Source: Agaribacter marinus
GTDB taxonomy: Bacteria > Pseudomonadota > Gammaproteobacteria > Enterobacterales > Alteromonadaceae
Length of the DNA stretch: 64,000 bases
Direction: 5' to 3'
NCBI RefSeq assembly: GCF_030160655.1
Contig: NZ_BSOT01000007.1
Span: forward strand, 207,384-271,383
Part shown: piece after piece, positions 44,011 to 56,100 of the stretch
How positions within the stretch are numbered: position 1 is the first letter of the stretch
How the letters are laid out: each line of letters begins with the position of its first letter
Notes under the pieces: generated by a model
The model's database searches: none
What the model saw: the letters and a program-made list of their open reading frames with translations, nothing else
What the model was told of the DNA's origin: nothing
Made by a program: the position numbers and the translations under genes

Positions 44011-45420
44011 ATGTCTGTAGTTACTCGATTTGCGCCCAGTCCAACGGGCTATCTTCATGTAGGCGGTGCTAGAACCGCACTGTATTCTTGGTTATATGCA
44101 AAAAGCCAAGGTGGGAAATTTGTCTTACGTATTGAAGATACGGATTTAGAGCGTTCAACTGATGCCGCGAAGCAAGCAATTATAGATGGTATGACTTGGT
44201 TAGGGCTTGAACATGACCAAGGGCCTTTTTACCAAACTCAACGCTTTGACAGATACAACCATTTTATCGATGTGCTGCTTGACAACGGTTTGGCGTACAA
44301 GTGTTTCATGACGGTAGAAGAGCTAGATGCTATTCGTGAAGAGCAAGAAAAAAACGGCGAAAAACCTCGTTACCCAGGGACTTGGCGCGATCGTACAGAT
44401 CACCCAAGTGATCAGCCCTATGTTATTCGCTTTAAAAACCCAAAAGACGGTTATGTTGTCTTTACTGATCACGTGCGCGGTGAAATTCGTATTGCGAATG
44501 AGGAGTTAGACGACCTCATTATTCGCAGAACTGACGGTGCGCCGACATACAATTTCTGTGTAGTAATTGACGATTGGGAAATGGGTATTACGCACGTAGT
44601 GCGTGGTGAAGACCATATAAACAACACGCCTCGACAAATAAACATTTTGAAGGCCTTAGGTGCGCCAATCCCTGAATACGCGCATGTATCTATGATTTTA
44701 GGTGACGATGGTAAAAAGCTCTCTAAGCGTCATGGCGCCGTTAGTGTAATGCAATATCGTGATGACGGATATTTACCTCAAGCCGTTTTAAACTATTTAG
44801 TTAGGCTAGGGTGGTCACATGGTGATCAGGAAGTATTCAGTGTAGATGAAATGATTGCGTTATTTAGTTTGGATAACATCAGCAAATCCGCAAGTGCTTT
44901 TAATACAGAAAAACTCATTTGGCTAAATCAGCATTATATTAAAACATTACCCAGTGAAGACGTGGCAGAACATGCTCGTTGGCATTTTGACCAACAGGGC
45001 ATAGACATATCTGGCGGCCCTGAACTAAGTAAGGTAATTGAAGTGCAAGCCGAACGCGTGGCAACCTTAAAAGAGTTAGCCGACATTAGCTGTTATTTTT
45101 ATCAAGACTTTGAAACATTTGATGCGAATGCCGCAAAAAAACACCTTCGTCCAGTAATAAAAGAAAACTTGGTCGCGGTAGGCAATAAATTGGCTGACTT
45201 GTCAGAATGGACAGCAAAAAATATTCAACAAGCGATTAATCAAACGGCAGAAGAGTTGGGTGTTGGTATGGGGAAAGTAGGTATGCCTTTGCGTGTTGCT
45301 GTTACTGGCGCTGGCAACTCGCCTTCATTGGATGTAACCCTTGTGTTGATTGAGCAATCAAAAGTTGTTGAAAGAATAAACAAAGCGATTGAATTTGTTG
45401 AAAATCGCGAAAATTCTTAA
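44011..45420 (+). CDS. gltX: Glutamyl-tRNA synthetase
   Basis: 469 residues, full length class I synthetase (EC 6.1.1.17) charging tRNA-Glu. HIGH-equivalent [17 protein letters not shown] at the N-terminus, [30 protein letters not shown] and the KMSKS-equivalent KKLSKRHG are all present, with the alpha-helical anticodon-binding domain at the C-terminus. Strong similarity to the enterobacterial enzyme indicates the canonical rather than a paralogous gltX. Two tRNA-Glu genes follow within 600 bases. Confidence 0.98.
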   Translation: MSVVTRFAPSPTGYLHVGGARTALYSWLYAKSQGGKFVLRIEDTDLERSTDAAKQAIIDGMTWLGLEHDQGPFYQTQRFDRYNHFIDVLLDNGLAYKCFMTVEELDAIREEQEKNGEKPRYPGTWRDRTDHPSDQPYVIRFKNPKDGYVVFTDHVRGEIRIANEELDDLIIRRTDGAPTYNFCVVIDDWEMGITHVVRGEDHINNTPRQINILKALGAPIPEYAHVSMILGDDGKKLSKRHGAVSVMQYRDDGYLPQAVLNYLVRLGWSHGDQEVFSVDEMIALFSLDNISKSASAFNTEKLIWLNQHYIKTLPSEDVAEHARWHFDQQGIDISGGPELSKVIEVQAERVATLKELADISCYFYQDFETFDANAAKKHLRPVIKENLVAVGNKLADLSEWTAKNIQQAINQTAEELGVGMGKVGMPLRVAVTGAGNSPSLDVTLVLIEQSKVVERINKAIEFVENRENS

Positions 45421-45428
45421 AAAAACCG

Positions 45429-45457
45429 TTGACATAAATCGGCCGGATGCCTAGAAT
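45429..45457 (+). promoter_or_regulatory. Promoter of the tRNA-Ala/tRNA-Glu cluster
   Basis: TTGACA at 45429 and TAGAAT at 45452 are separated by 17 bases, followed by a G/C-rich discriminator (GCGCCCC) as expected for a stringently controlled stable-RNA promoter. It begins only eight bases after the gltX stop. Confidence 0.8.
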
Positions 45458-45532
45458 GCGCCCCGCTGTCACGGAACTGTAGCAATATTGACGATGCAGA
45501 TTATACATTGTTAATTAACAGCTCCAGAGACT

Positions 45533-45608
<76 letters not shown>

Positions 45609-45756
45609 CAATGTCTGATTTACAGACTGCGTGATAGCCGTAAAATCAATTAATTTGCCTGTATAGGCTACCTAAAGACTAGGCCCTTTAGCGACTAATA
45701 AGTTAATTGATATTGCAAAAGTCTAAAACGCTAGCCGTTTTACGTAAAAGATTTTT

Positions 45757-45832
45757 GTCCCATTCGTCTAGAGGCCTAGGACACCGCCCTTTCACGGCGG
45801 TAACAGGGGTTCGAATCCCCTATGGGACGCCA
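45757..45832 (+). tRNA. tRNA-Glu (UUC), first copy
   Basis: 76 nucleotides, GTCCCAT acceptor, anticodon loop CTTTCAC (anticodon TTC), T-arm GGTTCGAATCC, encoded CCA. Cognate of gltX encoded just upstream. Confidence 0.97.
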
Positions 45833-45903
45833 TATTCAGCACACTTACACTAGGCCTGTATTGTGTGTGGTGACGCAAGCTACGGTTTGCAAAAAAAATT
45901 GAT

Positions 45904-45979
45904 GTCCCATTCGTCTAGAGGCCTAGGACACCGCCCTTTCACGGCGGTAACAGGGGTTCGAATCCCCTATGGGACGCCA
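45904..45979 (+). tRNA. tRNA-Glu (UUC), second copy
   Basis: Identical to the copy at 45757-45832; the 71-base spacers of the tandem pair differ, so only the mature tRNA is conserved. Last gene of the tRNA operon. Confidence 0.97.
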
Positions 45980-45988
45980 TAAAATGAG

Positions 45989-46014
45989 AAAACCACCTTT
46001 ACGGTGGTTTTTTT
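45989..46014 (+). terminator. Intrinsic terminator of the tRNA cluster
   Basis: AAAACCACC and GGTGGTTTT arms with a five-base loop followed by a continuous T-run, ten bases after the last tRNA. Confidence 0.92.
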
Positions 46015-46247
46015 ATGCCTGTTATATAAGAAGGCCAATTAAAACTACTATTAAGATACACCTCCTAGTTAAGTTTTCAGTCTGTATTACATTTTTCAGT
46101 GTCATAAATATGAGTTGTCCGTCTTTTCCAGTGTAAATATTTTATTAATTTACAAGCGCTATGGGAGTTCTTTATAATCGCGCACCACGCTGACTCATCT
46201 ATAGATGTTTTGGCCTATTTAGCCGCTCACTAATATAAGACTAACGA

Positions 46248-47186
46248 ATGTTTTCAGCCCCTCAAGTATACCTTGCACCAATGGAAGGTGTTGTCGACCA
46301 TCTCATGCGAGATATGCTTACACGTTTAGGCGGTTTTGATTATTGTATTACTGAGTTTGTGCGTGTTGTCGAACAACTATTACCGGCGAAAAGCTATTAC
46401 AGAATTTGTCCAGAATTGCACAACAATGCAAAAACCCCATCGGGTATACCAGTGCGCGTACAATTGCTGGGGCAACATCCGCAGTGGTTAGCGGAAAATG
46501 CCGCTCGTGCTGTCGATTTAGGCTCACCAGGGATAGATTTAAATTTTGGTTGCCCCGCTAAAACGGTAAACAAATCTAAAGGGGGGGCTGTACTGCTAAA
46601 AACGCCTGAAACACTATATGAGATCGTGTCGGCTGTGCGTGAGGCAGTGCCAGCAGAGCATACCGTAAGTGCAAAAATTCGTCTCGGCTTTGATGACAAG
46701 TCGTTGGCCTTAGAAAACGCTGATGCTATTCAGCAAGCAGGTGCAAATTTACTGACGGTGCATGCACGTACAAAAGTAGAAGGATATAAACCTCCTGCGT
46801 ATTGGGATTGGATTGCAAAAATTCGTGGTGCCATCGATATTCCCATTATTGCCAATGGTGAAATTTGGACGGCAAGTGATGCCTTGGCATGTCAGCAGCA
46901 GTCCAATACGCCGCATTTAATGGTGGGCAGGGGAGCCTTAGCATTACCAAACTTAGGTGCATGTATTAAACATGGGCAAGCGCCTATGCAATGGCATGAG
47001 GTAAAGCAGTTACTAATCGATTATTCTGGCTATGAAATTTTTGGAAACAAGGGAAAATACTATCCAAATAGAATCAAACAGTGGCTTGGTTATATGAAGC
47101 GGCAGTATCCTGAAGCTGAACAACTATTTAACGATATACATCGCCTACAAAGTGCTAACGATATTGTAAAGGTGTTGAGTGTTTAA
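46248..47186 (+). CDS. dusC: tRNA-dihydrouridine(16) synthase
   Basis: 312 residues. FMN enzyme reducing U16 in the D-loop of tRNAs. VYLAPMEGVVDHLMRD, CITEFVRVVEQLLP, RVQLLGQHPQWLAENAARAVDLG, the active-site Cys in DLNFGCPAKTVN, and PIIANGEIW with MVGRGAL are close to E. coli DusC throughout, which separates it from DusA and DusB. It is the next gene after the tRNA cluster but has its own upstream region of about 230 bases. Confidence 0.96.
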   Translation: MFSAPQVYLAPMEGVVDHLMRDMLTRLGGFDYCITEFVRVVEQLLPAKSYYRICPELHNNAKTPSGIPVRVQLLGQHPQWLAENAARAVDLGSPGIDLNFGCPAKTVNKSKGGAVLLKTPETLYEIVSAVREAVPAEHTVSAKIRLGFDDKSLALENADAIQQAGANLLTVHARTKVEGYKPPAYWDWIAKIRGAIDIPIIANGEIWTASDALACQQQSNTPHLMVGRGALALPNLGACIKHGQAPMQWHEVKQLLIDYSGYEIFGNKGKYYPNRIKQWLGYMKRQYPEAEQLFNDIHRLQSANDIVKVLSV

Positions 47187-47288
47187 AGTGAATATAAACG
47201 AAACTTAGCAAATCCATCTTGCGCAAAACGCTGTAACTAATTAGTCTAAACGTGCTGTAAATACAGAAACAAACTAAATAGGAAAGCT

Positions 47289-48698
47289 ATGCGCAAAACA
47301 ACAAATATAAAAATGCTTGGCTTAGCGCTTGCTGTCTCTGGTGTTTTTATCACGGGGTGTAGTGATAAAAATGAAGGAGAGCAGCGGGTACACGACAGGC
47401 ACAATCCATTCCCGAGTACATACAAAGTCATTGAATCTGCACCGATTTTTATAAGCAACGTCACCATTCTAGATGGTGTAGGTGGTAAAATAGAAGATGG
47501 TCAAATTTTATTAGAAAACGGCAAAGTAGCCAATGTCGGAAAAAACGTAAGTATACCTTCCAATGCAATTGAAATTGATGGAAAAGGTAAGTGGTTAACA
47601 CCGGGCATTATCGATAACCACAGTCATTTAGGGGTTTATCCGTCCCCTGGTACGCATTCACATTCTGATGGGAATGAAATGACCGGACCAGTAACAGCAG
47701 AAGTGTGGGCAGAACATTCTATTTGGCCACAAGACCCCGGTTTTCAACGCGCGCTTGCTGGCGGTGTAACGGCTATGCAAATTTTACCGGGCTCGGCTAA
47801 TTTATTTGGTGGGCGAAGTGTAACCGTTAAAAACTTACCAAACCGCACGATTCAAGACATGAAGTTTCCAGAAGCGCCTTACGGCATCAAAATGGCCTGT
47901 GGCGAAAACCCCAAACGTGTTTATGGGAGCAAGGGTGGCCCGATGACGCGCATGGCGAATGTGGCTGGCTATCGTAAAGCGTGGATTGATGCACAAGCAT
48001 ATAAATCTAAGTGGGACAAGTACGATGCTGCGGTCGAATCTGGCAGCGCGGGAGATGCGCCCAAGCGTGATTTACGGTTAGAAACACTCGCAGGCGTATT
48101 GGCAGGTGATATCCTCGTGCATATGCATTGTTATCGCGCTGATGAAATGGCGGTAATGATGGACGTAATGAAAGAGTTTGATTACAAGATTGGTACATTC
48201 CATCATGCTGTGGAGTCTTATAAAATCCCTGATTTGCTTGCTGAAAACGGCGTTTGTTCTGCAATGTGGGCGGATTGGTGGGGATTTAAGATGGAAGCAT
48301 ATGACGCGATTCGCGAGAATGTCCCCATGGTGCATACTGCCGGCGCTTGCGCAATTGTTCACTCAGACAGTGACTTGGGGATACAACGTTTAAACCAAGA
48401 AGCGGCAAAAGCGTGGTCGGACGGTAAGCGCGCAGGCATCGACATTTCTCAGGCCGACGCGTGGCAATGGTTGTCAGCTAACCCAGCAAAGTCGTTGGGT
48501 ATTTTTGAACACACAGGATCCTTGGAAGACGGAAAAAACGCAGATGTGGTTTTATGGTCTGGTGACCCGTTTTCGACTTATTCACAAGCTGAAAAGGTAT
48601 TTATTGATGGGGCGTTAGTCTATGACCGAACCGACCCAAGCACATGGCCTGTAAGTGATTTTGAGTTAGGCCAAGTAACGCAAGGAGACGCGAAATGA
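47289..48698 (+). CDS. Amidohydrolase-family lipoprotein
   Basis: 469 residues. The lipobox is FITGC. A metal-dependent amidohydrolase core begins at GKWLTPGIIDNHSHLGVYPSP (HxH). It continues with ILVHMHCYRADEM, GTFHHAVES, and VHTAGACAIVHSDSD (the metal Asp region), and ends with the conserved LGIFEHTGSLEDGKNADVVLWSGDP. The family is imidazolonepropionase-like; exported members act on unusual cyclic amides or dipeptides. The stop overlaps the next gene's ATG (ATGA), so the two are coupled and may form a heteromeric or stepwise pair. Confidence 0.9.
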   Translation: MRKTTNIKMLGLALAVSGVFITGCSDKNEGEQRVHDRHNPFPSTYKVIESAPIFISNVTILDGVGGKIEDGQILLENGKVANVGKNVSIPSNAIEIDGKGKWLTPGIIDNHSHLGVYPSPGTHSHSDGNEMTGPVTAEVWAEHSIWPQDPGFQRALAGGVTAMQILPGSANLFGGRSVTVKNLPNRTIQDMKFPEAPYGIKMACGENPKRVYGSKGGPMTRMANVAGYRKAWIDAQAYKSKWDKYDAAVESGSAGDAPKRDLRLETLAGVLAGDILVHMHCYRADEMAVMMDVMKEFDYKIGTFHHAVESYKIPDLLAENGVCSAMWADWWGFKMEAYDAIRENVPMVHTAGACAIVHSDSDLGIQRLNQEAAKAWSDGKRAGIDISQADAWQWLSANPAKSLGIFEHTGSLEDGKNADVVLWSGDPFSTYSQAEKVFIDGALVYDRTDPSTWPVSDFELGQVTQGDAK

Positions 48699-49984
48699 AA
48701 ACAGTTATCAAACATATATGTCAGCTGTCGTTAGTCGCGACTTGCGTGTCGGCGAGCTTTAGCGTGATGGCTGAAAAAATCGCCATTACAGGGGCGCAGA
48801 TTTATACGATGAGCGCGGCAGGTATCATAGAAAACGGCACCGTCTTAATTGACAATGGTAAAATTCAACAAGTACTCGACAATAAACGGGTACCATCAGG
48901 TTATCGAGAAATTGACGCGAGCGGTAAAGTTATTACACCAGGGTTTGTTGGTGCATTGACAAGTTTAGGTTTAGAAGAAGTGAGCTTGTCGGCGGGCGTC
49001 GTAGATGCGCGCGTTGAACCTCATGCAGTGTCTAGTGTCGGGGCGGCTTACGATGTTCAGTACGCCATTAATAAAGACTCTTCACTTATTCCTATTACAC
49101 GCGTTGAAGGGTTTACATCAGCAGTGACGGGTATCAGCCGCACGGATCAGTTGTTTGAAGGCCAAGGCGCGGTTATTAGTTTAAATAATGAGTTGTCGAG
49201 TACCCTAAAAGCAAGAGCTTATGTTCATGTAGACGTGGGCAATAGCGGTATGCATGCAAATGGTGAGTCTAGAGCCGCATTGTGGGTGGCGTTGAATCAA
49301 AGTTTAGATGAGGCTATTTTTGCGAGTACTCATGATTTGAGCCCCTCTCAAGGATGGGAAGGCATGATTTCACGCGCAGATGCCAAAGCACTAATTCCTG
49401 TGATAAAGGGCGAAACGCCTTTATTGGTTACAGCGCATCGAGCAGGGGATATTTTACAAGCCTTAGACATCCAATCTCGTTATAGCGACGTTAAGCTTGT
49501 GTTAGTTGCCGCCACCGAAGGTTGGCGAGTTGCAGCGCAGATTGCTGAAGCAAATGTGCCCGTAATATTAAATCCTGAAAACAATTTACCAGGAGATTTT
49601 GACCAGTTGGGTTCAACAATGGAAAATGCTGGACGTTTGCATAAGGCTGGCGTGAAGGTTGCCATTGGCATGGAAACACATAATATCCGTTTGGCAGCGC
49701 AACATGCAGGTAATGCAGTTGCAAATGGCTTACCCCATAATGCAGGTCTTGCGTCGTTGACATCCAATGTTGCAAGTATATTTGGTGTCGACGAAATTGG
49801 TAGTTTAGCACCGGGCAAACGCGCCGACTTAGTGGTTTGGTCTGGCGATCCGCTTGAAGTGACAGAAGCCGCTGAGCTAGTCATGATAGAGGGGGAAGAA
49901 ATACCCATGACGTCACGCCAAATCCAGTTGCGGGATAGGTATCTGAAACGAAGCACGGATAAACCCGTAGGTTACTTCCGCTAA
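48695..49984 (+). CDS. Exported amidohydrolase-like protein, partner of the preceding gene
   Basis: 429 residues, with a signal peptide ending at VMAEK rather than a lipobox. It has the same overall fold (ENGTVLIDNGKI, SGKVITPGFVGALTSLGLEE, LAPGKRADLVVWSGDPLEV). However, the first metal motif HxH is replaced by GALTS, so at least part of the binuclear site is missing. It keeps TAHRAGDI and IGMETHNIRL. It may therefore be a degenerate, regulatory or single-metal partner of the upstream enzyme. Translationally coupled to it by a four-base overlap and followed by a terminator. Confidence 0.88.
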   Translation: MKTVIKHICQLSLVATCVSASFSVMAEKIAITGAQIYTMSAAGIIENGTVLIDNGKIQQVLDNKRVPSGYREIDASGKVITPGFVGALTSLGLEEVSLSAGVVDARVEPHAVSSVGAAYDVQYAINKDSSLIPITRVEGFTSAVTGISRTDQLFEGQGAVISLNNELSSTLKARAYVHVDVGNSGMHANGESRAALWVALNQSLDEAIFASTHDLSPSQGWEGMISRADAKALIPVIKGETPLLVTAHRAGDILQALDIQSRYSDVKLVLVAATEGWRVAAQIAEANVPVILNPENNLPGDFDQLGSTMENAGRLHKAGVKVAIGMETHNIRLAAQHAGNAVANGLPHNAGLASLTSNVASIFGVDEIGSLAPGKRADLVVWSGDPLEVTEAAELVMIEGEEIPMTSRQIQLRDRYLKRSTDKPVGYFR

Positions 49985-50013
49985 TATACATAGTATTCAC
50001 TTTGTATTTGTTA

Positions 50014-50045
50014 AAGCCTAGCAGTGTTAGATGCTGGGCTTTTTT
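50014..50045 (+). terminator. Intrinsic terminator of the amidohydrolase operon
   Basis: AAGCCTAGCA pairs with TGCTGGGCTT (one mismatch) around an eight-base loop and runs into TTTTTT. It separates the operon from the giant gene. Confidence 0.88.
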
Positions 50046-50196
50046 CATTGAATAAAAAACTTTTGTAAGTTGTTGAATTTTATTCTGTTTAAAAAAAAAT
50101 AAAAAAAAAGCTAAACAAAATTGTCATTTCGTGGAATAGCTACAAAACACCTTGTCGTGAGGTGAGCAAAATTGTAGTTATAAAAGGAATTCAGAA

Positions 50197-53100
50197 ATGG
50201 TAGCTGTTGTCGCTAGCGAAAGTGCTGGTTTGTTTAATTCTTCGTTGTCACTAATTGGTCCGCAAGGGGCGCATGGGAATGCTAACCTTGGACAAGGTAA
50301 TGAGCGGGTTTTCGTGAATGCCAGCACTGGAAGTCTTGTCATACAAGGGCAAGATTCTGGTGTAGCGTCAGTGGGTGCTAATTTTGGTGTGCTACGCACA
50401 TACAATAGTATGGGGAGTATTGACGACCAAAACGGGCAAGACAATTGGCGTCTTGGGTTTTTGAGTACTATTGAAGGAAGCTTTGGAAATAGCCAAGTGA
50501 CACGAGTAACGGCAGACGGTGCGTCACAGACATTCGAGCGACAGGGCAGTACAAATACGTATTATAGTAAAGATGGAGCGGGCGCTCACGACAAATTGAC
50601 GTACAGCAGTGGTACTTGGCAATACGAAGAAGGCAGCAGCTTGCTTCGTTTGGAATACGATAGTAGTGGTCGACAAACGGCAGCGCTTGATAAAAATGGA
50701 TTTGGGCATCGTTACATCTATGAAGACGGGCAACTTAAAAAAATTCGATCAGACGTCGAAGTGGCTGAAGGCAGCATTACTACTTTAGAATCAACGATTG
50801 AGTACAAAGACCAGTTGATTGAATCGATTGTTAGCTTGGGTGCGAATAATGAAGATATTCGACGCCAGTATTATCAATACGATAAATTTGACCGATTAGA
50901 GCATGTTGTTATCGATTTAACGCCTGATGACAACAGTATTGCAGACGGAAAAGTCTATACCACAACATATGAGTATGAAAGTGATAGCTCTCAACGAGTT
51001 TCTTCAATTACTCAGACAGACGGAAGTACGCTTAGCTTTTTTTACTACGGCGCTGATGAGTCTAATACAGGCAAGATCAAAAGGATCGTTGATGGTGCAA
51101 ATGGTGAAATGTCATACAGCTATGAAAGTGGCCTCGATAATACCACAATTACTAAACAAACGGTTGCTGGCAGAGAATACTCGTTTATTACCGATAGCGA
51201 AGGTCGGCTAATTGAAAAACATTCTTTAGTTGATGAACAAATAGTAAAAACGTCCTATATATACACTACCGAAGGTGAGATTGAATCTATCACGCAAGGA
51301 TCGTCTCAATCGGTCACATTTTCTTATAGCAATGGTAATCAAGTTGGTCAAACTGACGGAGAAGGTAATTCTGTTAGCAGGCGATTTAACGCCGACAACT
51401 TACTTCTTGTCGAAAGTACATTGCTTGAGCAGCCAGGTGAAGCACCAAAGAACCTCTTGTCATATTATGTTTACGATGGCAAAAACTTACGTTTTTCTGT
51501 ATCGCCAGAAGGTCGCGTATCGGAGTATGAATACAATTCGCTTGGGCAGCTTTATCAAGAAAAACGTTATCATTCGAATAAATATACGTTTGACTCCGAG
51601 GACATTCGGAGCATAGATAGTCCTGAACTGACCTTAAGTGATATGACGAATTGGTTGGCGTCAATTTCAAACGTCGATAAGCATGGCATCAGTATTGTAG
51701 AGTATGCATATGATTTCAGAGGTCAACTATCATCTCAAACCCAATATTCAGAAGTAAATGCTGACGGCAGTGCTAAGCAAGATAGTGCGCAAATAAACTA
51801 TTATCATTACGATATGATTGGGCGATTGATTTCAGAGACGTCTCCTGAATTACGTCAAAAAGCATACGCTTACGACGGACTGAATCGGATAATCGCAGAG
51901 TATGACGTAGAGCAAGTAAGTGCCGCAAATGCTGATGCGAGTCCGACTGACCTAGAGACGCGCACCACGCTTGTAACCAACGAATATAATGACGCGTTAA
52001 AGCAAATAACAACGACACAACAAAATGGCCTTGTTACGACTAGTGAATTTGATGCAGCGGGAAGATTAATATCTATAGATACTGGCGTCGCAACCAATAC
52101 AGACAAGTTCAATGAACAAGGTTTCTATTACGATGCAGAAGGTCGTCAGGTTGCCAATCTCCATGCGAATGGCGCAAAGAGCTATACCTTATATGACGAC
52201 GCAGGCAGGGTTCAATATACGGTAGATCAAGCGGGTGTTATTACCGCTTATAGTTATACTGACGCAAGCCAACTTTCAACACTCATTACTTATGCAAACG
52301 AAACAGTATCAACGAGTGGATGGGTTGATGACACTGGTTTTGTTGAAGGTGAAGGGGGCTCTGTTGCGCTAACTGCAATTACTGCAGTGTTAGATAGTAG
52401 CCGTTCAACCGCCGAAGATAGAAAAATTCGTTATGAATATGACGATGCAGGACGTCAAATATTAAGCATTGATGCTTTAGGAGCCGTAACGGAATATCGA
52501 TATGATTCCTCTAGTCGCAGAACGCACGTTATTTCGCATGACATTGTTGTTGATGTAAATCAAGAAAATATTTCAGCTCCAACGCCTTCTCAAAAAGCGC
52601 GTATCGAACGAACATTTTATAATGATGACGGCTTGGTAAAAGCAGTTGTTGATGCCGACGGCTATGCAATTGAGTTTGAATATGATGGCAGTGGTAGGCA
52701 AATTGCAACGACAGAGTTTGCTAGCCAGTCTTTTGTATATAGCGAATCAGGATACAACAAAGCGACACAACTTACCGGTAGTTGGGCAGAGCTTCAACCT
52801 GAGATGAGTGCAGATAGCGCAGATAGTGTTAGCTCACAAGGCCAAAATCGAGTATCACACACGCTATACAACGCTTTAGGGCAAATAATCAGCACAATTT
52901 CACCAGAAGGAAAGGTTAGATCAATCGAGTATTATGATGATGGTCAGGTGTATCGGACGATAGACTATTTTCTACCTGAATATACATATGCCGATGGTGA
53001 TTTAACCCTGCCGCAAGCGCATCTTGAAGACGTAACGATTACCTATACGTATAACGAACGCGGTCAGGTAAGTACCGAAACTCGTTTGCCAAATGGTGCC

Positions 53101-56100
53101 GTAACTATCTTCGGCTACAACATTCAAGGCTATCTAATTAGCACAAGTACGCATTTAGTAGGTGATGAGAGTGGTGAAAGTGCTAGAAATACGATCTTTA
53201 AAAAGGATGAGCTTGGCCGGACCGTAGGGCTTGCAGATGGCGAGGACGCGGCATCGATTAGCTTGACGAGTGAAACCGATATTGTTGCAGCTATAGATGC
53301 TTTAGATAATTCTCAAATTTTTGACAAGAAAGGACGCCTAACGTCGTCGACTGATGAAGAAGGGAATACTACTTACTATTTCTATGATTCACGTGATTTA
53401 GTTGTTGCTACTATTTCAGACGCTGGTGAAGTAAGGCGCAATGAATATAACAATTTTGGAGAACTTGTCGAACAAATCAGCTATGTTAACCGTTTGCCCA
53501 TAGAAGCAATAAGGACGCTGAATGGCGGAGATATTACCAGTGGTTTGAGCGTTACCTTAAATGGCGCGGCTAGCGATAACGATATAAAAACTGACTACAG
53601 TTATACCCGTCGTGGCAACTTGGACATAACCTCTACGAATATTCGTAACGGTGCAGCAGCGAATGGACGCTATGTAGATAACGACTACAATCGCTTTGGA
53701 GAGTTATCGTTTGTAAATACAAAATTAAGTGATAGTGAAATTAGAACTGACAAGTTTATTTACAATGCCAGAGGTTTGCGCATTGGAACGACGATTGATT
53801 TTGATAACAGCAGCGCGAACAACACAGCAATAAATGCCAATATGTCCACCAGGTATGACGCATTTGGGCGCATTGTTAGTCAAACCGATGCAGAAGGCAA
53901 CGAAACCCTTTTTGCTTACAATGACCAAGCCGGTGAAGGGACAGAAGTGACTTTAAGTTACCAATCGAATCGCGGCAGAGTGTCAGAGGTTACAAGCTAC
54001 GATTTGTTAGGTAGGACGGTTACTGTTCAAAAAGGTGTATTGACTAACAATGATTTAGACGTCGAAAATCAAATCACATATCAATACGATGGCGCCAATA
54101 GAACTCAATTTATCATTGATGGCGAAGGAAACGCGACTCAACTATCATTTAATGTACATGGTGATTTAACCGATACTGTAAATGGAAAAATGCTGGGCGG
54201 TGAATTAACCGATATCCAGGCGCATACGCATTTAGAATACGATAAAGATGGCAATACTGTTACCCGAATTGAGGGATATGGTAGCAGCAATACAGTTACT
54301 ACAACATATATATATGATGATAATAATCGCTTAACACACTCGACACTAGACCCCGACGGCATCGCCGCTTTAACACGATATCATTATGACAATGAGGGTC
54401 GTGTTGTTACTAGTATAGATCCTGAAAACCACAAGACTCGCTTTGCTTATGATGGCGTTGGTCGTCTTGCGCACACGATTGATAGCACAGGTAGCCTGAC
54501 TTCATATACGTATGATGCAAACGGCAATAAAACCAGTGAAACTGTCTTTAATGCTGACTTTAGCCCTTATGTTAACGGCTATGATAACGATGATGCTTTA
54601 TCAGCGAATGCTATTTCGCGGTGGGTCAGTGATACAAGTGCTGCAGTAGGCATGCAATATCACTATTTATATGATGCAAGTGATAGGTTGGTTGCATCAT
54701 TTGACCCAGTTGGTGCAGCAGTCGTAAATAGCTACGATAAACGAGGCTTAGTCATAGCTCAACGTAAATTTGCGAATTCAGCACCGTTGTCTGTAACAGA
54801 TAAGTTAGCGATGGCGTCTGGTGAAATATCTGCTGACAATGCAGACACTCTTTTACCATTAGCGATCGCTGATAAAGACACGCAGAGTGCGTCGATTTAT
54901 GATGACAATGGACGTGTTGTCTTCAGCTTAGAAAGTGACACGAATGGACAAGCAAGGGTTAAACAAAATATTTATGATGCAGCAGGCCTATTGGTACAAA
55001 CCCGCGCATTCGCTACAACAATACCTTATGGCGAAAGTTATACGCCGGCCAATGTCGCCGCGCAATTAAGTTTGACAGAACAAAATGGTGAATCTAACGA
55101 CGATCTCACTACTCAGCACAGAGCTTCACGTTTTTATTATGATGGAATAGGCCGACTGCGCTTTACGATCGACAGTGAAGGCAACGTTAGTGAAACTCGA
55201 TATGATGATGCAGGTAGAGTGGAACGCACGATTTCATATGCTAAATCGTTAAGTGAGATCTCCGGTCTTAGTGATTTGCCTAGCGTTAATTACAGTTCAT
55301 TGACAGCGGCTTATTCCAATCCAGTTTTTCATGCTGATGATAGAGTGTCAATCACTACATATGATAGTGCTGGACGCATAGCGTCGACAGAAACTGGAGG
55401 TCTATCTGAGAGTTGGACATACAATAGAGCAGGGCAAAAAACAAGTTATACGAACCGCAATGGTGAGGTCTGGCTGTATGCTTATGACAATGCCGGAAGG
55501 TTGACTCGAGAGTTTACCCCTATTATTGAGAATGTGCAGTGGCAACGTGATAATTCAATTCAGGCGCTGTCATTTGCTCGACAAGTAACGGAAATTACTT
55601 ATGATGACTTGGGTAACGTCACGTCCCGCAAAATCGGTGTCATTCCTTTAAGACGCGCAACGACAACAGCAACTGGAAGTACAGCAAAGTTTTTACTCGA
55701 CTCTGCAAGCGTCAGTCAATTAGCTGACGCAGAAATAGAGCAATCTCAAACGACCGTTTTTGAGTACGATGAATTAGGTCGTCAAACAAAAGTAATAGAA
55801 CCAAACGCAGATAATGCCCCGTCTGTTTCATCAGAAACATTCTATAACCCTTTGGGGCAGGCAGTGGTAAACAAAATTGTTACTGACGGTTCAACTATTT
55901 ATAGTTACAAAGCCTATGATGCTGCAGGTCAAGTACGATTTGATGTAGATGCAGAAGGCTACGTTAGTGAGTACGAGTATGACGCATTCGGAAATCAAGT
56001 ATCGTTAACTAGATACGAAAAACGCCTTACCATGACATTGCGAAACTCAGCAAACGAGATTCAAATAGCAGCAATACAGTCACGTCTTGGCTCTTTGGGG

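Noticed and set aside
50927..51616. Short plus-strand frames inside the giant gene
   Set aside because: They are out of frame with the continuous YD-repeat frame, which stays open for 13.8 kb.
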